The notes under the pieces were generated by a model. The model was not told the DNA's origin. It did not search any database and worked only from the letters and a program-made list of their open reading frames with translations. A DNA stretch of 59,261 nt, from assembly GCA_041391765.1 (NCBI GenBank), contig JAWKNJ010000036.1:1-59261 (forward strand). The letters run 5' to 3'. Positions 44,144 through 53,644 of this stretch are shown here, in pieces (position 1 is the first letter of the stretch; each line of letters starts with the position of its first letter). Origin of the DNA: SHAN690 sp041391765 (GTDB lineage Bacteria > Bacteroidota > Bacteroidia > Flavobacteriales_G > Salibacteraceae). The translations under genes were made by a program, and so were the position numbers.

Positions 44144-45156
44144 TGAGACGTGTTGCTTCCATAGCGATTCTATGTGTTACATCTCTTTGGGTCGATGCCC
44201 AAGACGTTCATTTCAGCGAATTCTATGCAACACCCCTTTTCACGAATCCTGCATTAGCCGGACACTTCGAAGGAACCTATCGTTTCTCAGGAATTATAAG
44301 GAGACAATGGGCGTCTGTATCGGCTGAGCCTTACCAAACGTTTGGCGGAGGTGTTGACATGAATAAGCCCCTGAACATAAAGAACAGCGGTATCGGACTT
44401 CGTCTGCTTCATGACCACGCAGGTCTCTCCTACTGGACGAACAACGGAGTTGACATCCCCCTCAGCTACAAATTTCGCATAGGTGCAGCCAAGAATCTGA
44501 CACTTGGACTTGGGGCGCAGCTGGGAATTTTTCAAATCAGCTATGATCTGTCAAAGTTGTCCTTTGACGATCAATTCAATGGAATCAAATATGATCCTGA
44601 AGCTCCAACTTCTGAACGAATTTCCGGCCAGTCTGTCACCAAGTTGAACTTTGGTGCCGGGGCCTATCTTGAAAAAAGAATATCAGAGCGAAAACGCATT
44701 GGTATCGGATTCTCTCGATTCAACCTAACGCAACCAAACATTTCTGTTTTTGCATCGGCTGAATCGCGGCTAGCCGCTCGCAACAACCTCCACTTATTCA
44801 CTTCCATTCCCTTAGGCTCATCGCCTTTTGACCTAATGCCGGCTGCTCAGTATCAAACCCAGGGTAAGCAACGTGAGTTGCTTGTTGGCAGTGCCCTCAG
44901 GATGCACTTGTTGTCATCCGAGGATGAACAGAAAAGCGTTCAAATCGGAGTTTGGGGCCGGACCAAGGATGCAGGTTATGTGAGCGTTGGGTTGCAACAA
45001 AACAACCTATTCTTGGGTGCCAGCTATGACTTCAATCTGAGCCAACTCAAAACAGCCTCTGAAAGGTGGGGCGGCTGGGAGTTTAGCATCATTTACATCA
45101 TCTCCACCGTGCGTGAAAAGACCAATCGCGTGCGCCAATGCCCTGATTTCCTTTGA
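44140..45156 (+). CDS. PorP/SprF-family outer membrane protein
   Basis: 338 residues. Signal peptide MMRRVASIAILCVTSLWVDAQ, then the PorP/SprF opening DVHFSEFYATPLFTNPALAGHFEG and an outer-membrane barrel (alternating aromatic strands, SYKFRIGAAKNLTLGLGAQLGIF). SprF-type proteins help attach or secrete cognate type B T9SS cargo at the outer membrane. The ATG overlaps the cargo stop (ATGA), which ties it to that adhesin. Confidence 0.92.
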   Translation: MMRRVASIAILCVTSLWVDAQDVHFSEFYATPLFTNPALAGHFEGTYRFSGIIRRQWASVSAEPYQTFGGGVDMNKPLNIKNSGIGLRLLHDHAGLSYWTNNGVDIPLSYKFRIGAAKNLTLGLGAQLGIFQISYDLSKLSFDDQFNGIKYDPEAPTSERISGQSVTKLNFGAGAYLEKRISERKRIGIGFSRFNLTQPNISVFASAESRLAARNNLHLFTSIPLGSSPFDLMPAAQYQTQGKQRELLVGSALRMHLLSSEDEQKSVQIGVWGRTKDAGYVSVGLQQNNLFLGASYDFNLSQLKTASERWGGWEFSIIYIISTVREKTNRVRQCPDFL

Positions 45157-47117
45157 TGACCAGAGTTTTTTTATTCACCTTGCTACTGGTATCAACGGTC
45201 CACACGATGGCGCAAACACCGCACCAATACGTGGCTCGTGGTGATAAGGAACTCCTCGATGGTTTTCCGGAATCAGCGCTTTTCTATTATCGACTGGCAC
45301 TCAAAACGGATACACACTTTGTTGAAGCACATTTCAAGGCAGGTGAAGCCTACCGCACTCAGCGCAACTATAAACGAGCGGCAAGCCATTATCAACACTG
45401 CGCCAATCATGACGAGCAGGACATGTTTCCTGACGCACTGCTGTGGCTTGGAATAATGCAAACGCAAATGGGCGAATACCAAGCCGCGAAACGAAGTTTG
45501 CAGCACTTTTTGAGCATCTATCGTCAACGAGACGAGCTTTACCGTCAGGCGCGTGAAGCAGTGGAAAGCTGTGATTGGGCGTTAGATCATGAAAAAGACG
45601 AACCAAAATTCAAGGTAGAAGAACCTGACAGCGGGTTAAACACGATTCATGCGGAAATGAGCCCTTACCTCTTGGACAGCAATACCATGTATTTCGCCAC
45701 CATGCGCTATGAGAGTGATGTGGTCAAGAAAAACAATCCGGTCTATGTGGAGATGAAGAAGGCCATCCGCGATTCCACAGCATGGCAACTCGTGGACCTG
45801 GATCTTCCAATTTCAAATGCAACAGCCCACGTGGGGAACGGCTGTTTCAGTGAGGATTCTGCACGCTTCTATTATTCGCTCTGCCCTACTCCTGCTGAGT
45901 GTTCGATTTATGTAACAAAACTTGAATACGGATCATGGTCTGCCCCGCAACCCTTGCCGAGTCCTGTAAATGAAAGCGGATGTTCCAACACACAACCCAT
46001 GATTGCGGTATTTGATGATCACGAATACTTGTTTTTTTCGTCAGACCGAGTCAACGGCAAAGGTGGATACGACCTTTGGTTTGTGGAAGTGAAAAACGGA
46101 GAGCCGCTCACCAGAATCCGAAACCTTGGGAATCAGATCAACTCGCGAGGAAACGAAATCACGCCTTGGTATGACGCTAAAGACACCGCGCTATATTTCA
46201 GTTCAAACCGACAGCTTGGGTTTGGCGGATACGACATCTATAAATCAGTCGGGAAACCTGGCTCGTTCAATGCCGTTGAAAATGCCGGCACCGTGGTGAA
46301 CAGTCCGGCTGACGACTACTACTTCGCCTTCAAAAAGTCGGATAGTCTGGGCTATTTCGCATCAAACCGCATTAGCGGGACCAAAGAAGGCGACAACGAA
46401 ACCTGTTGTAACGATCTGTACAAGGTTCGCCTGATTCCGGTGATCGACACTGTGGATACAACCCCTCCACCTGACACCATCATTGCAGAAGTGGACACAT
46501 TTCACATACCGGAAACCATCGAGCAATTACAAGACCTTTTGCCTATCAGCCTCTACTTTCACAATGACCGCCCGGACCCACGATCATATGAACGAACTAC
46601 CAAACGAACCTATGTTCAGTGCGTTGAGGAGTATATCGTAATGCGCGATGAATACTTGAAAGTGATTGCTGAAAGTGTGCTTGATGACTCCGTTAAAATT
46701 CCGATGTACGATAAGACCCAACGGTTCTTTGAGAAGTCTTTGACAGGCAGCGTGGATAGGGTCAACGCTGCACTGGACGTCTTGCTGAAAGAGTTGGAAG
46801 ACAGCTCCTCTGTAAACATCGCGGTGAAAGGTTATGCAAGCCCTTTGGCTGCCAGTGATTATAACTTAAACCTCACCTACCGCAGGATTGATGCCATGGA
46901 AAATTACATCAGAAAGTATCAGGGTGGGGCTTTTGTTCCTTTTTTAGATGGAACAGCTGAAAATGGTGCACGTATGACCATCGAAAAGATTCCATACGGT
47001 GAATCTCAAGCCTCATCAGACATTAGCGATGCATTGGACAACAGAATTGCAGCTATTTACGGGCCGAAAGCAGCGAACGAAAGAAGGATTGAAATTCTTC
47101 GCGTGGAAAAGCATTAA
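45156..47117 (+). CDS. OmpA-family protein with TPR and PD40 propeller (PorE-like)
   Basis: 653 residues from the ATG at 45156, which shares one base with the preceding stop. Signal ending HTMAQ; TPR-like helices (about 22-145: AHFKAGEAYRTQRNYKRAASHYQHCANH), a PD40 propeller (about 180-430: YLFFSSDRVNGKGGYDLWFVE, YFSSNRQLGFGGYDIY) and an OmpA-type C-terminal domain (about 545-650: AVKGYASPLAASDYNLNLTYRRIDAMENYI). Together with the adhesin and SprF it forms the known cargo/SprF/OmpA operon type that anchors the complex to peptidoglycan. Confidence 0.88.
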   Translation: MTRVFLFTLLLVSTVHTMAQTPHQYVARGDKELLDGFPESALFYYRLALKTDTHFVEAHFKAGEAYRTQRNYKRAASHYQHCANHDEQDMFPDALLWLGIMQTQMGEYQAAKRSLQHFLSIYRQRDELYRQAREAVESCDWALDHEKDEPKFKVEEPDSGLNTIHAEMSPYLLDSNTMYFATMRYESDVVKKNNPVYVEMKKAIRDSTAWQLVDLDLPISNATAHVGNGCFSEDSARFYYSLCPTPAECSIYVTKLEYGSWSAPQPLPSPVNESGCSNTQPMIAVFDDHEYLFFSSDRVNGKGGYDLWFVEVKNGEPLTRIRNLGNQINSRGNEITPWYDAKDTALYFSSNRQLGFGGYDIYKSVGKPGSFNAVENAGTVVNSPADDYYFAFKKSDSLGYFASNRISGTKEGDNETCCNDLYKVRLIPVIDTVDTTPPPDTIIAEVDTFHIPETIEQLQDLLPISLYFHNDRPDPRSYERTTKRTYVQCVEEYIVMRDEYLKVIAESVLDDSVKIPMYDKTQRFFEKSLTGSVDRVNAALDVLLKELEDSSSVNIAVKGYASPLAASDYNLNLTYRRIDAMENYIRKYQGGAFVPFLDGTAENGARMTIEKIPYGESQASSDISDALDNRIAAIYGPKAANERRIEILRVEKH

Positions 47118-47119
47118 GT

Positions 47120-49042
47120 CTATTCTCGCCAAACTTCAAGGTTTTTTTCCCAACACTTACTCCATGTAAATTCCCAACTTCTTCGCAGCGACTTCTCGCC
47201 CCATTCTATCCTACTTTGTTCGGATTCACAGACTTTCATCAATCCGTCCCTAATCGACCCGATCGAGGAAGGTTCAACCAAAATACCGGCTTCTCCAACA
47301 ACCTCCTTCATTGATGAATTCCCAGAGACCACAACGGGACAACCACAAGCCATGGCTTCCAAGGCTGGCAATCCAAATCCTTCATAGTGGCTGACATAGC
47401 AAAATGCAGAAGCCATTGTATAAAGGGCCGCCAAGTGATCTTCGGAAACAAATCCGATGAAATGGATTTGTGATCGACATTCTGTTGGAATCTGATCATG
47501 GCTCATCTTCCACCCTTTTCTTCCGGCTAAAACCAATGGAAATGCCTGTCGAATTCCTATTGGAAGTTTTGAATATGCTTGAATTAAACCGGAAAGGTTC
47601 TTTCTGGGTTCAAGGGTGGAAACACTAAGCAGAAAATCACCTTTTGGTAGTCTATATTGAGTGCGAACCAGTTGCTTTATGTGCTTATTGAGAACCGGAA
47701 AAAACTTCCTTCGATCCACACCTTCGGATACGACCACAGATTCCAATCCCAGCAAGAGTAGATCTTGGGCTGTTTGATTGGAAACCGAAATCAATGCTCC
47801 ATTTTTCTCATTCAACCATTGCATTCCATGCTCTGAGAGGTGAATGTTATTCTTCTCATGATATTGAGGAAACAGCCGATGCGTCATATCATGAATTGTG
47901 CCCACCACGCGGTTTGTAAGAACACGACTGACATGATCGAAGTGCTGTGGCAAGGTGAGAAGCAAGACATCAGTTCTAATTAGCTCCTTAGGTGCAACAT
48001 CTGAACTGAACGTGTTCTTTCGCCATTGTAATTGCTTATAGAAGCTCGCTCCATATCGATAAACACCATTTGGCAATAGAAGCTTCAGAATTTTCTTAGC
48101 ATACCATCCCAGGCTGCTTCTTGACGGAGCGCTGTATGCTCCGTCCATCGCTAAAGCGGCATCAATTGATACGACTCGTCCTTCAACTAAGGCATGAATT
48201 TCAAAATCATAAACTGGCCACTTTTGTGCTTGACGGAGCATCTCAACCACATAGCGCTTGATGCCATCTGTGAAGGGTTCTGTGACTTTAGATGCCTCTA
48301 TTAACAACTTCTTAGGAGATTGATTCTTTGATTCTATTAGTTCTCTATAAAGTGTGGATGGCTCAGGCAAACTTCCGTCCAATTTATAACCAACAATTTC
48401 CATAACCTCACCATGCAAGTGCCAGAATCGAAGCTTCTGATCTGAGTTCATTTCATCCTGCCAGGCGTTCACTTTTCCCCGTCTAAAGAAAAGGTGGCTC
48501 TTCCCCGCTTCTTTTGGACCATACTTAGCCTGACCCGACTTTAGCGACTCAAACCCCGGAAGTTTTTCGTGATCCGCTCGCGGCATTTCTATCAATCCTC
48601 GAAGCCGCTCAACTTGAGTGATCGGATCTTTGATCAAGTCTTCAAATCTGATGACCAAATCAGCTTGGGGCAACCATTTTTCCGTGTGCAAGCTCCAACC
48701 ACCAAAGTGACTTCCATCCGCAGCTTCGATCACCTCGTCTAGGTTTTGAATAAAGTCACTTCCGGGTGCAACGATGTCCTTTCGATGATGGGCCATAGAA
48801 ACCACACTATCGCGTCCGTCACGCAGCAGCAACACAACTCTCCTTCTCCTCAGCGATTCTGGTAACTCATTCGGCAAATGGTGCGTTTTGACTACCTGAA
48901 ATGCATCACACTGTTCTGGGGTTAATGCGCCTTCTGACCAAAACTCTGCCGACTCAATACCATAAACCTCGACTAGAATATTCCTAAGAAAGGTATTGCC
49001 TGAGCGCGGATATGACGCCAAAATTATCCCATGATCATTCAT
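47120..49042 (-). CDS. Sulfotransferase-glycosyltransferase fusion protein
   Basis: 640 residues. The N-terminal part (about 1-225) is a sulfotransferase: PAPS loop ASYPRSGNTFLR (residues 9-20), LLLRDGRDSVVSMAHH as the 3'-phosphate motif, and RFEDLIKDP. The C-terminal part (about 245-640) is a complete GT4 glycosyltransferase with VGTIHDMTHRLFP, LLSVSTLEPRKNLSGLI and SHYEGFGLPALEAMACGCPVVVSGNSS (E..G...E motif). No frame break separates them. The ATG overlaps the stop of the upstream membrane protein (ATGA). It would glycosylate and sulfate a surface polysaccharide or glycolipid; the substrate is not visible. Confidence 0.85.
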   Translation of the reverse strand: MNDHGIILASYPRSGNTFLRNILVEVYGIESAEFWSEGALTPEQCDAFQVVKTHHLPNELPESLRRRRVVLLLRDGRDSVVSMAHHRKDIVAPGSDFIQNLDEVIEAADGSHFGGWSLHTEKWLPQADLVIRFEDLIKDPITQVERLRGLIEMPRADHEKLPGFESLKSGQAKYGPKEAGKSHLFFRRGKVNAWQDEMNSDQKLRFWHLHGEVMEIVGYKLDGSLPEPSTLYRELIESKNQSPKKLLIEASKVTEPFTDGIKRYVVEMLRQAQKWPVYDFEIHALVEGRVVSIDAALAMDGAYSAPSRSSLGWYAKKILKLLLPNGVYRYGASFYKQLQWRKNTFSSDVAPKELIRTDVLLLTLPQHFDHVSRVLTNRVVGTIHDMTHRLFPQYHEKNNIHLSEHGMQWLNEKNGALISVSNQTAQDLLLLGLESVVVSEGVDRRKFFPVLNKHIKQLVRTQYRLPKGDFLLSVSTLEPRKNLSGLIQAYSKLPIGIRQAFPLVLAGRKGWKMSHDQIPTECRSQIHFIGFVSEDHLAALYTMASAFCYVSHYEGFGLPALEAMACGCPVVVSGNSSMKEVVGEAGILVEPSSIGSIRDGLMKVCESEQSRIEWGEKSLRRSWEFTWSKCWEKNLEVWRE

Positions 49043-50607
49043 CGAGAATACAATTCGACTACTCCGTTGGCGCTGGTGTAGACCAAGTGAAAGCCGGCCT
49101 CGCTAATGTTCTGAACGGTAGTTTTATAGTTGACATGATCCCTAAGCACCTCTTTATTGGCAAAAACCAAAAAAACATGGTCAATCTTAAGGCCAAGCTT
49201 GTCCTCAACACCCATCAGTTTCAAGCACGGAGGAATGTGCTCTATTCCTTCATTGCAACTTAGTTCTGAATAAGGAAAGAATGGCTTGTTCCAATGAACA
49301 GGAAAGTGAAAGAGAACGGATTCATAGTTTACGAGACTAACCTGTTCGGTCTCTGCGTTCAGATAATCGGCCACGTGAGTAAACAACCACGCTGACTTTG
49401 CAATAGTGCGTCCATTCAAAAACCCATTGTGATTACAATCAAGTCCGATCGCAACATCACCAGATTGCATGTAGCTTCGTGTGGTGACCATTTCTTCTAC
49501 CGCCCGTGATGCCATGGCCTTGTGAGGTAAACGGATGTTGAGCATCAACATAAAACCCACAATGCAAATTCCAACAACTGCGCGTTCAATCCTTTGCGGC
49601 CACTGTATTGTCGGAATCAACAGAGTAATCAAATAGTATGGAATGTATTGCGTGCGAAATGAGAGAATTCCGGCTCCGGCAAACCCTGCGGGCTGCACGA
49701 GATGAATGATTACCCAAAATGAAAAAACGACCACTAGCGATCTTTGAAAAGCACTGAATCGTTTAGCCATCAAGCTCCTCAAGGTCAAAAAGAACATTGA
49801 CAATAACAGAATTGCGAGTGCAATATTTACAGGTCGTTCACGTGTTGAGTCATAGTTCGTCAAGGCATCGAACTCAAGCATCCTAAATGCCAATGTTTTG
49901 AACGACTCAACGGATTGAAAAGAAGCACCTGGAGCTGAAAGCAGATAAATCAACATCAACAAGACCGAAGGAAATAATGCAAGGAAAAGCCTAATTGATT
50001 TTCGTTCACTCCACCATTGATTTTCAAAGACTGTCCAAAGTCCAAGGATCATCATTGCGATCAAGTATGGAACGGGATGAGTGAAGTACAATAACAAGGT
50101 TATGAGCGTTAATACTAGTAACTGTTTCAAGGTTGGCGTTTGTTTAGCCCTTTGAAACGCCATGAGGAGCCACGGGATCAAGGCATAACCCAGCTGATTA
50201 TTGAAAAATCCCGCTATGAAAACCGCAGGAAAAATCAACAAGGTCATAAGCGAAACGAGAAGATTCGCGCTCACAAGCCATTGTTTCCCAAGTTGGTAGT
50301 AGCCAATAATGTAAACAACCGCATATATGGAAAATGCCATCTTCTCCGCAATGTTGACAGCAAACATTTGCTCCAGAAAGACCATGAGGATATGTCCTAT
50401 CCAATTGGGAGATGGAAACCAAAAAACATGAAGGTGCTCGGTGAAGTTTATGTCACCTGAAATGAGTTTACCGAGAACCATTGCATTGTAAGCGTGACAA
50501 GGCCCATCAGTGGTGACGAACCATGTGCTGCTCCATACATACAAAAGTGTAAGCAAAAGCAGAAATACGGGAACCCAATGCTTCTTTAAAACGGCAGGGA
50601 TTTTCAT
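49039..50607 (-). CDS. Polytopic membrane protein, GT-C-like
   Basis: 522 residues with about ten to eleven TM helices in the first 380 residues and a soluble C-terminal domain (about 385-522). The first loop carries TTDGPCHAYNAMVLGKLISGD, placed like the Asp-containing first loop of GT-C glycosyltransferases such as PMT or ArnT. The C-terminal part (LDCNHNGFLNGRTIAKSAW) is extracytoplasmic by topology. Likely transfers a lipid-linked sugar at the periplasmic face. Translationally coupled with the sulfotransferase-GT4 fusion. Confidence 0.6.
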   Translation of the reverse strand: MKIPAVLKKHWVPVFLLLLTLLYVWSSTWFVTTDGPCHAYNAMVLGKLISGDINFTEHLHVFWFPSPNWIGHILMVFLEQMFAVNIAEKMAFSIYAVVYIIGYYQLGKQWLVSANLLVSLMTLLIFPAVFIAGFFNNQLGYALIPWLLMAFQRAKQTPTLKQLLVLTLITLLLYFTHPVPYLIAMMILGLWTVFENQWWSERKSIRLFLALFPSVLLMLIYLLSAPGASFQSVESFKTLAFRMLEFDALTNYDSTRERPVNIALAILLLSMFFLTLRSLMAKRFSAFQRSLVVVFSFWVIIHLVQPAGFAGAGILSFRTQYIPYYLITLLIPTIQWPQRIERAVVGICIVGFMLMLNIRLPHKAMASRAVEEMVTTRSYMQSGDVAIGLDCNHNGFLNGRTIAKSAWLFTHVADYLNAETEQVSLVNYESVLFHFPVHWNKPFFPYSELSCNEGIEHIPPCLKLMGVEDKLGLKIDHVFLVFANKEVLRDHVNYKTTVQNISEAGFHLVYTSANGVVELYSR

Positions 50608-50728
50608 TTAATGCGCCCACAAATCAATGTATAATTTCAACGATGCATTCAAATCCTTGTGTTCATAAAGTATCTAATTGTCGCAGTTTCTAACTTAGAG
50701 ATATTGTCTCTTTGTGAAAAGAGCGGAC

Positions 50729-51541
50729 ATGAGTGAAAGAGTAACTGAATCTTCCTCTAACTACGATGGACTTGAAAACATGAGTTTTTCGGAGTTGCTT
50801 CAAAATATGAATCGCGAGGACAAGACGGTGCCATTGGCCATCGAAAAAGCGATTCCCCAAATCGAGGCATTGGCCACCAAGGTCTTTGAAAAGCTCAACA
50901 ATGGTGGGCGCCTGTTTTATATCGGTGCCGGAACCAGCGGACGCTTGGGTATTGTCGATGCCAGCGAATGCCCACCTACTTACGGTGTTCCTCATGGCCG
51001 AGTGATAGGACTGATTGCAGGAGGTGACAGCGCTATTCGAAAAGCAGTTGAATTTGCTGAAGATGACCCAAATCAAGCTTGGAAGGATTTGCATGAGCAT
51101 AATATTTCAAGCAAAGACATTGTCGTTGGAATAGCTGCCTCAGGAACTACACCCTATGTAGTGGGCGGGTTACGCCAAAGTCGAGAAAATGGCATCGCAA
51201 CGGGCTGCGTGTGCTGCAATCCGGACGCTCCGGTTTCGCATGTGAGTGACTTTCCGGTTGAAGTGATCGTGGGACCGGAATTCGTCACTGGCAGCACGCG
51301 CATGAAGGCAGGAACCGCTCAGAAACTAACGCTCAACATGATCACTACTTCGGTCATGGTGAAACTGGGTCGTGTAAAAGGCAATAAGATGGTGGACATG
51401 CAGCTCAGCAATGACAAGCTCGTGGATCGCGGAACCAAAATGGTGATGGCAGAAACGGGGTTGAGCTATGAGGAAGCGAATGCGCTATTGCTGAAGGAAG
51501 GGAGCGTTAGGAAGGCGGTAGAAAAAAATAAAGGTCATTGA
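50729..51541 (+). CDS. murQ: N-acetylmuramic acid 6-phosphate etherase
   Basis: 270 residues from the ATG at 50729 (MSERVTESSSNYDGLENMSF); a GTG at 50714 is an alternative. SIS-domain motifs are intact: YIGAGTSGRLGIVDASECPPTYG (about 66-88), GIAASGTTPYVVGGL (about 136-150) and VGPEFVTGSTRMKAGTAQK (about 184-202), with the catalytic Glu in DASE. It splits the lactyl ether of MurNAc-6-phosphate in murein recycling, in the cytoplasm. No recycling genes adjoin, but mpl is in the same window. Confidence 0.92.
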   Translation: MSERVTESSSNYDGLENMSFSELLQNMNREDKTVPLAIEKAIPQIEALATKVFEKLNNGGRLFYIGAGTSGRLGIVDASECPPTYGVPHGRVIGLIAGGDSAIRKAVEFAEDDPNQAWKDLHEHNISSKDIVVGIAASGTTPYVVGGLRQSRENGIATGCVCCNPDAPVSHVSDFPVEVIVGPEFVTGSTRMKAGTAQKLTLNMITTSVMVKLGRVKGNKMVDMQLSNDKLVDRGTKMVMAETGLSYEEANALLLKEGSVRKAVEKNKGH

Positions 51542-51548
51542 GTGAATA

Positions 51549-51586
51549 GGTCATTTGGTTATACCACTTACGATATACCAAATGAC
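51549..51586 (+). terminator. Hairpin after murQ
   Basis: TCATTTGGTTATA pairs with TATACCAAATGA across a ten-base loop (one bulge). No T run, so either a weak terminator or a 3' stabilising hairpin. Confidence 0.5.
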
Positions 51587-51678
51587 TGATTGACCATAAG
51601 GCTAACCCACAACACACATTTCCACCAACAATCTGTAAACTTCACAAACGCATAATAGCAGAACCAAAATCCCATTCC

Positions 51679-51686
51679 TAGCTTTG
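51679..51686 (+). promoter_or_regulatory. Promoter -7 element of the acidic protein gene
   Basis: Perfect TAGCTTTG, eight bases before the ATG at 51695. Confidence 0.55.
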
Positions 51687-51694
51687 CATCCCGC

Positions 51695-52291
51695 ATGCAT
51701 AACATCGAGCCATATTGGAACTGGAGAAACCTCTACGCAGCTGAGGAAGACGAGCGTTCGCCCTTCTTCGGACGCGAATATTCGGAGCTCTATTACAGCG
51801 ATGCGATCTACGATCACTACATCCATCCGCAGTGGGACAACATCGGCTCCACTACCCTGTTCTTAAAGATCCTATTCGCGGACTATGAAGACGGTTTTGC
51901 CGTGATCGAACTCATGGGCGAATGGAACGACACGCTCTACAACGACATCATGACATTGAAGCGCGACATCATCGACATGTTGATCAGCGAGGGTATTAAT
52001 AAGTTCATCATTGTAGGCGAAAACGTGCTCAACTACCACAGCTCAGACGACTGCTACTACGAGGAATGGTTTGAAGACATAGAAGACGGCTGGGTAGCCA
52101 TGGTCAACTTCCGCGATCACGTGCTTCATGACTTCACTGCGTGTGGCATCGACAACTACTTCATTTACGGTGGACAACTCAACGACTTCCCTTGGTCCAC
52201 TTTCCGCCCTTTGCAGCTTTTCCAAAAAGTGGAGGAACTCGTTAGCCGCAGGTTTGATCCGAATTTTATGTTGGAAGAGGGGGAAGCTTAA
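51695..52291 (+). CDS. Conserved acidic hypothetical protein
   Basis: 198 residues, no signal or TM. Unusually rich in Asp, Glu, Tyr and Trp (WNWRNLYAAEEDERSPFFGREYSELYYSD). Mixed alpha/beta pattern: TTLFLKILFADYEDGFAVIELMGEWND, then DMLISEGINKFIIVGENVLNY, and GIDNYFIYGGQLNDFPWSTFRPLQLF. It resembles a Bacteroidota-specific hypothetical family, but I cannot name it. Monocistronic, with its own promoter. Confidence 0.65.
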   Translation: MHNIEPYWNWRNLYAAEEDERSPFFGREYSELYYSDAIYDHYIHPQWDNIGSTTLFLKILFADYEDGFAVIELMGEWNDTLYNDIMTLKRDIIDMLISEGINKFIIVGENVLNYHSSDDCYYEEWFEDIEDGWVAMVNFRDHVLHDFTACGIDNYFIYGGQLNDFPWSTFRPLQLFQKVEELVSRRFDPNFMLEEGEA

Positions 52292-52416
52292 GCGATTTGC
52301 AAAAACATATTCAACAGGATTTCCCGTAGCTCACACACAGAGGGACAAGGCAGCCATTACATGTGAAAAAATAAACGGATATTGTACTAATTACTATTGT
52401 TGGCTTGCAATAAAAA

Positions 52417-52890
52417 ATGAAAATCATATTCCTCACTTTAATCCTTAGTATGATCGGCTCCAAAGACGATTGGCAGTGCGTGTGTTCAATTGATAGACAG
52501 GAAGAGCGCCCATTCTTAGAAAACTCAGAATATGCGGATATTGTTGGGAACTTTAAAATATTATCGGTTAGTCGAGACTCAAACACCATGACAATAATGC
52601 CGATTCGAATATTTAAAGGAGAACCAACGACTACTAACCTGATAATAAATGGTGATAGTTTTAAAAATCCCTGCAATCATTCAATACGAGGATTTATGCC
52701 AGATCAACTTTGGATTCTAGGAATAAACGAACCTTCCAATTCTCAAATCCATAATTATATAGATGTATGTGCCGATCTATGGCTGAAAGTGGAGGCTGGA
52801 GTGATAGCTGGAAATATTACTCAAATGCACTTTGGAGACCAGAAAGAATATATGACCCTCGATCAGTTTGGTAAATTGTTCGAAGAATAA
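52417..52890 (+). CDS. Secreted Cys-containing protein, unknown
   Basis: 157 residues. Short signal peptide (MKIIFLTLILSMIGS), then a small domain with four cysteines (CVC near residue 21, Cys in FKNPCNHS and in DVCADLW), possibly two disulfides. The pattern ADIVGNFKILSVSRDSNTMTIMPIRIFKGEPTT is typical of a small OB-like (TIMP/NTR-like) beta barrel; this is a guess. Not co-transcribed with a clear partner. Confidence 0.5.
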   Translation: MKIIFLTLILSMIGSKDDWQCVCSIDRQEERPFLENSEYADIVGNFKILSVSRDSNTMTIMPIRIFKGEPTTTNLIINGDSFKNPCNHSIRGFMPDQLWILGINEPSNSQIHNYIDVCADLWLKVEAGVIAGNITQMHFGDQKEYMTLDQFGKLFEE

Positions 52891-53030
52891 AAAACACACG
52901 CCAACAAAGCCTGTGAAAGCATGCACCAGAAATCGTAAAATTCACATTTTCCACTTTGCTTCACGCTTGGCACTAGCGGATAAGAATGCAGATTCTAAAC
53001 CGCACGCTTCATAGCCAAACCGTTGATAGA

Positions 53031-53639
53031 ATGAAATGGTTTTCACTCATAGTCTTCACCTCTCTTCCCTTCGGCCTTTGGTCACAATTCGACTACTCCC
53101 TCGCAACTCAACTCGACTCCATGAAGCAGGAGGACCAGCGGTGGAGAAACCTGGCTGTAGCCGTTCAAAATGGAGAGGTCGATTCGATCACGCTGGAACA
53201 AGCACGACATCACATGCGCAGGGTGGATAGTTTCAATCACCTTCTTTTAGTTGAACTTTTTGAGCGACATGGTTTCATTGGTTTTGACAAGGCCGGCACC
53301 AATGGCTCGCATGACTTTTGGCTCTTGATGCAGCATCAGGATCGCTACACTGAATTTCAGGAAGAGGTTTTAGCTGCTATGGAAACCGAAGTGGACAAAG
53401 GCAATGCCGATGCCCAGAACTATGCCTACCTCACTGATCGGGTATTGGTAAACAGCGGCCGACCGCAGCTCTTTGGAACACAGATGGAATTGAATGAAGA
53501 GCAAACCTCTTTTGTGCCTAGAACGTGCGAAGAACCCGAAAAGCTGAATGAACGCAGAGCCGGCATGGGGCTGCCTCCAATAGAAGATTACGTCAACATG
53601 ATGAACGAACACTACCACGGTTCGTTGAAGAAAGACTAA
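53031..53639 (+). CDS. DUF6624-like exported protein
   Basis: 202 residues from the ATG at 53031, which opens MKWFSLIVFTSLPFGLWSQ; the longer frame from 52986 lacks a clean signal. The helical domain has QEDQRWRNLA near residue 35, VDSFNHLLLVELFERHGFIGFDKAGTNGSHDFWLLMQHQD (about 75-115), YLTDRVLVNSGRPQLFGTQ and a closing LNERRAGMGLPPIEDYVNMM. This layout matches DUF6624 proteins of Bacteroidota, function unknown. Convergent with the FG-GAP gene. Confidence 0.7.
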   Translation: MKWFSLIVFTSLPFGLWSQFDYSLATQLDSMKQEDQRWRNLAVAVQNGEVDSITLEQARHHMRRVDSFNHLLLVELFERHGFIGFDKAGTNGSHDFWLLMQHQDRYTEFQEEVLAAMETEVDKGNADAQNYAYLTDRVLVNSGRPQLFGTQMELNEEQTSFVPRTCEEPEKLNERRAGMGLPPIEDYVNMMNEHYHGSLKKD

Positions 53640-53644
53640 GTCAA

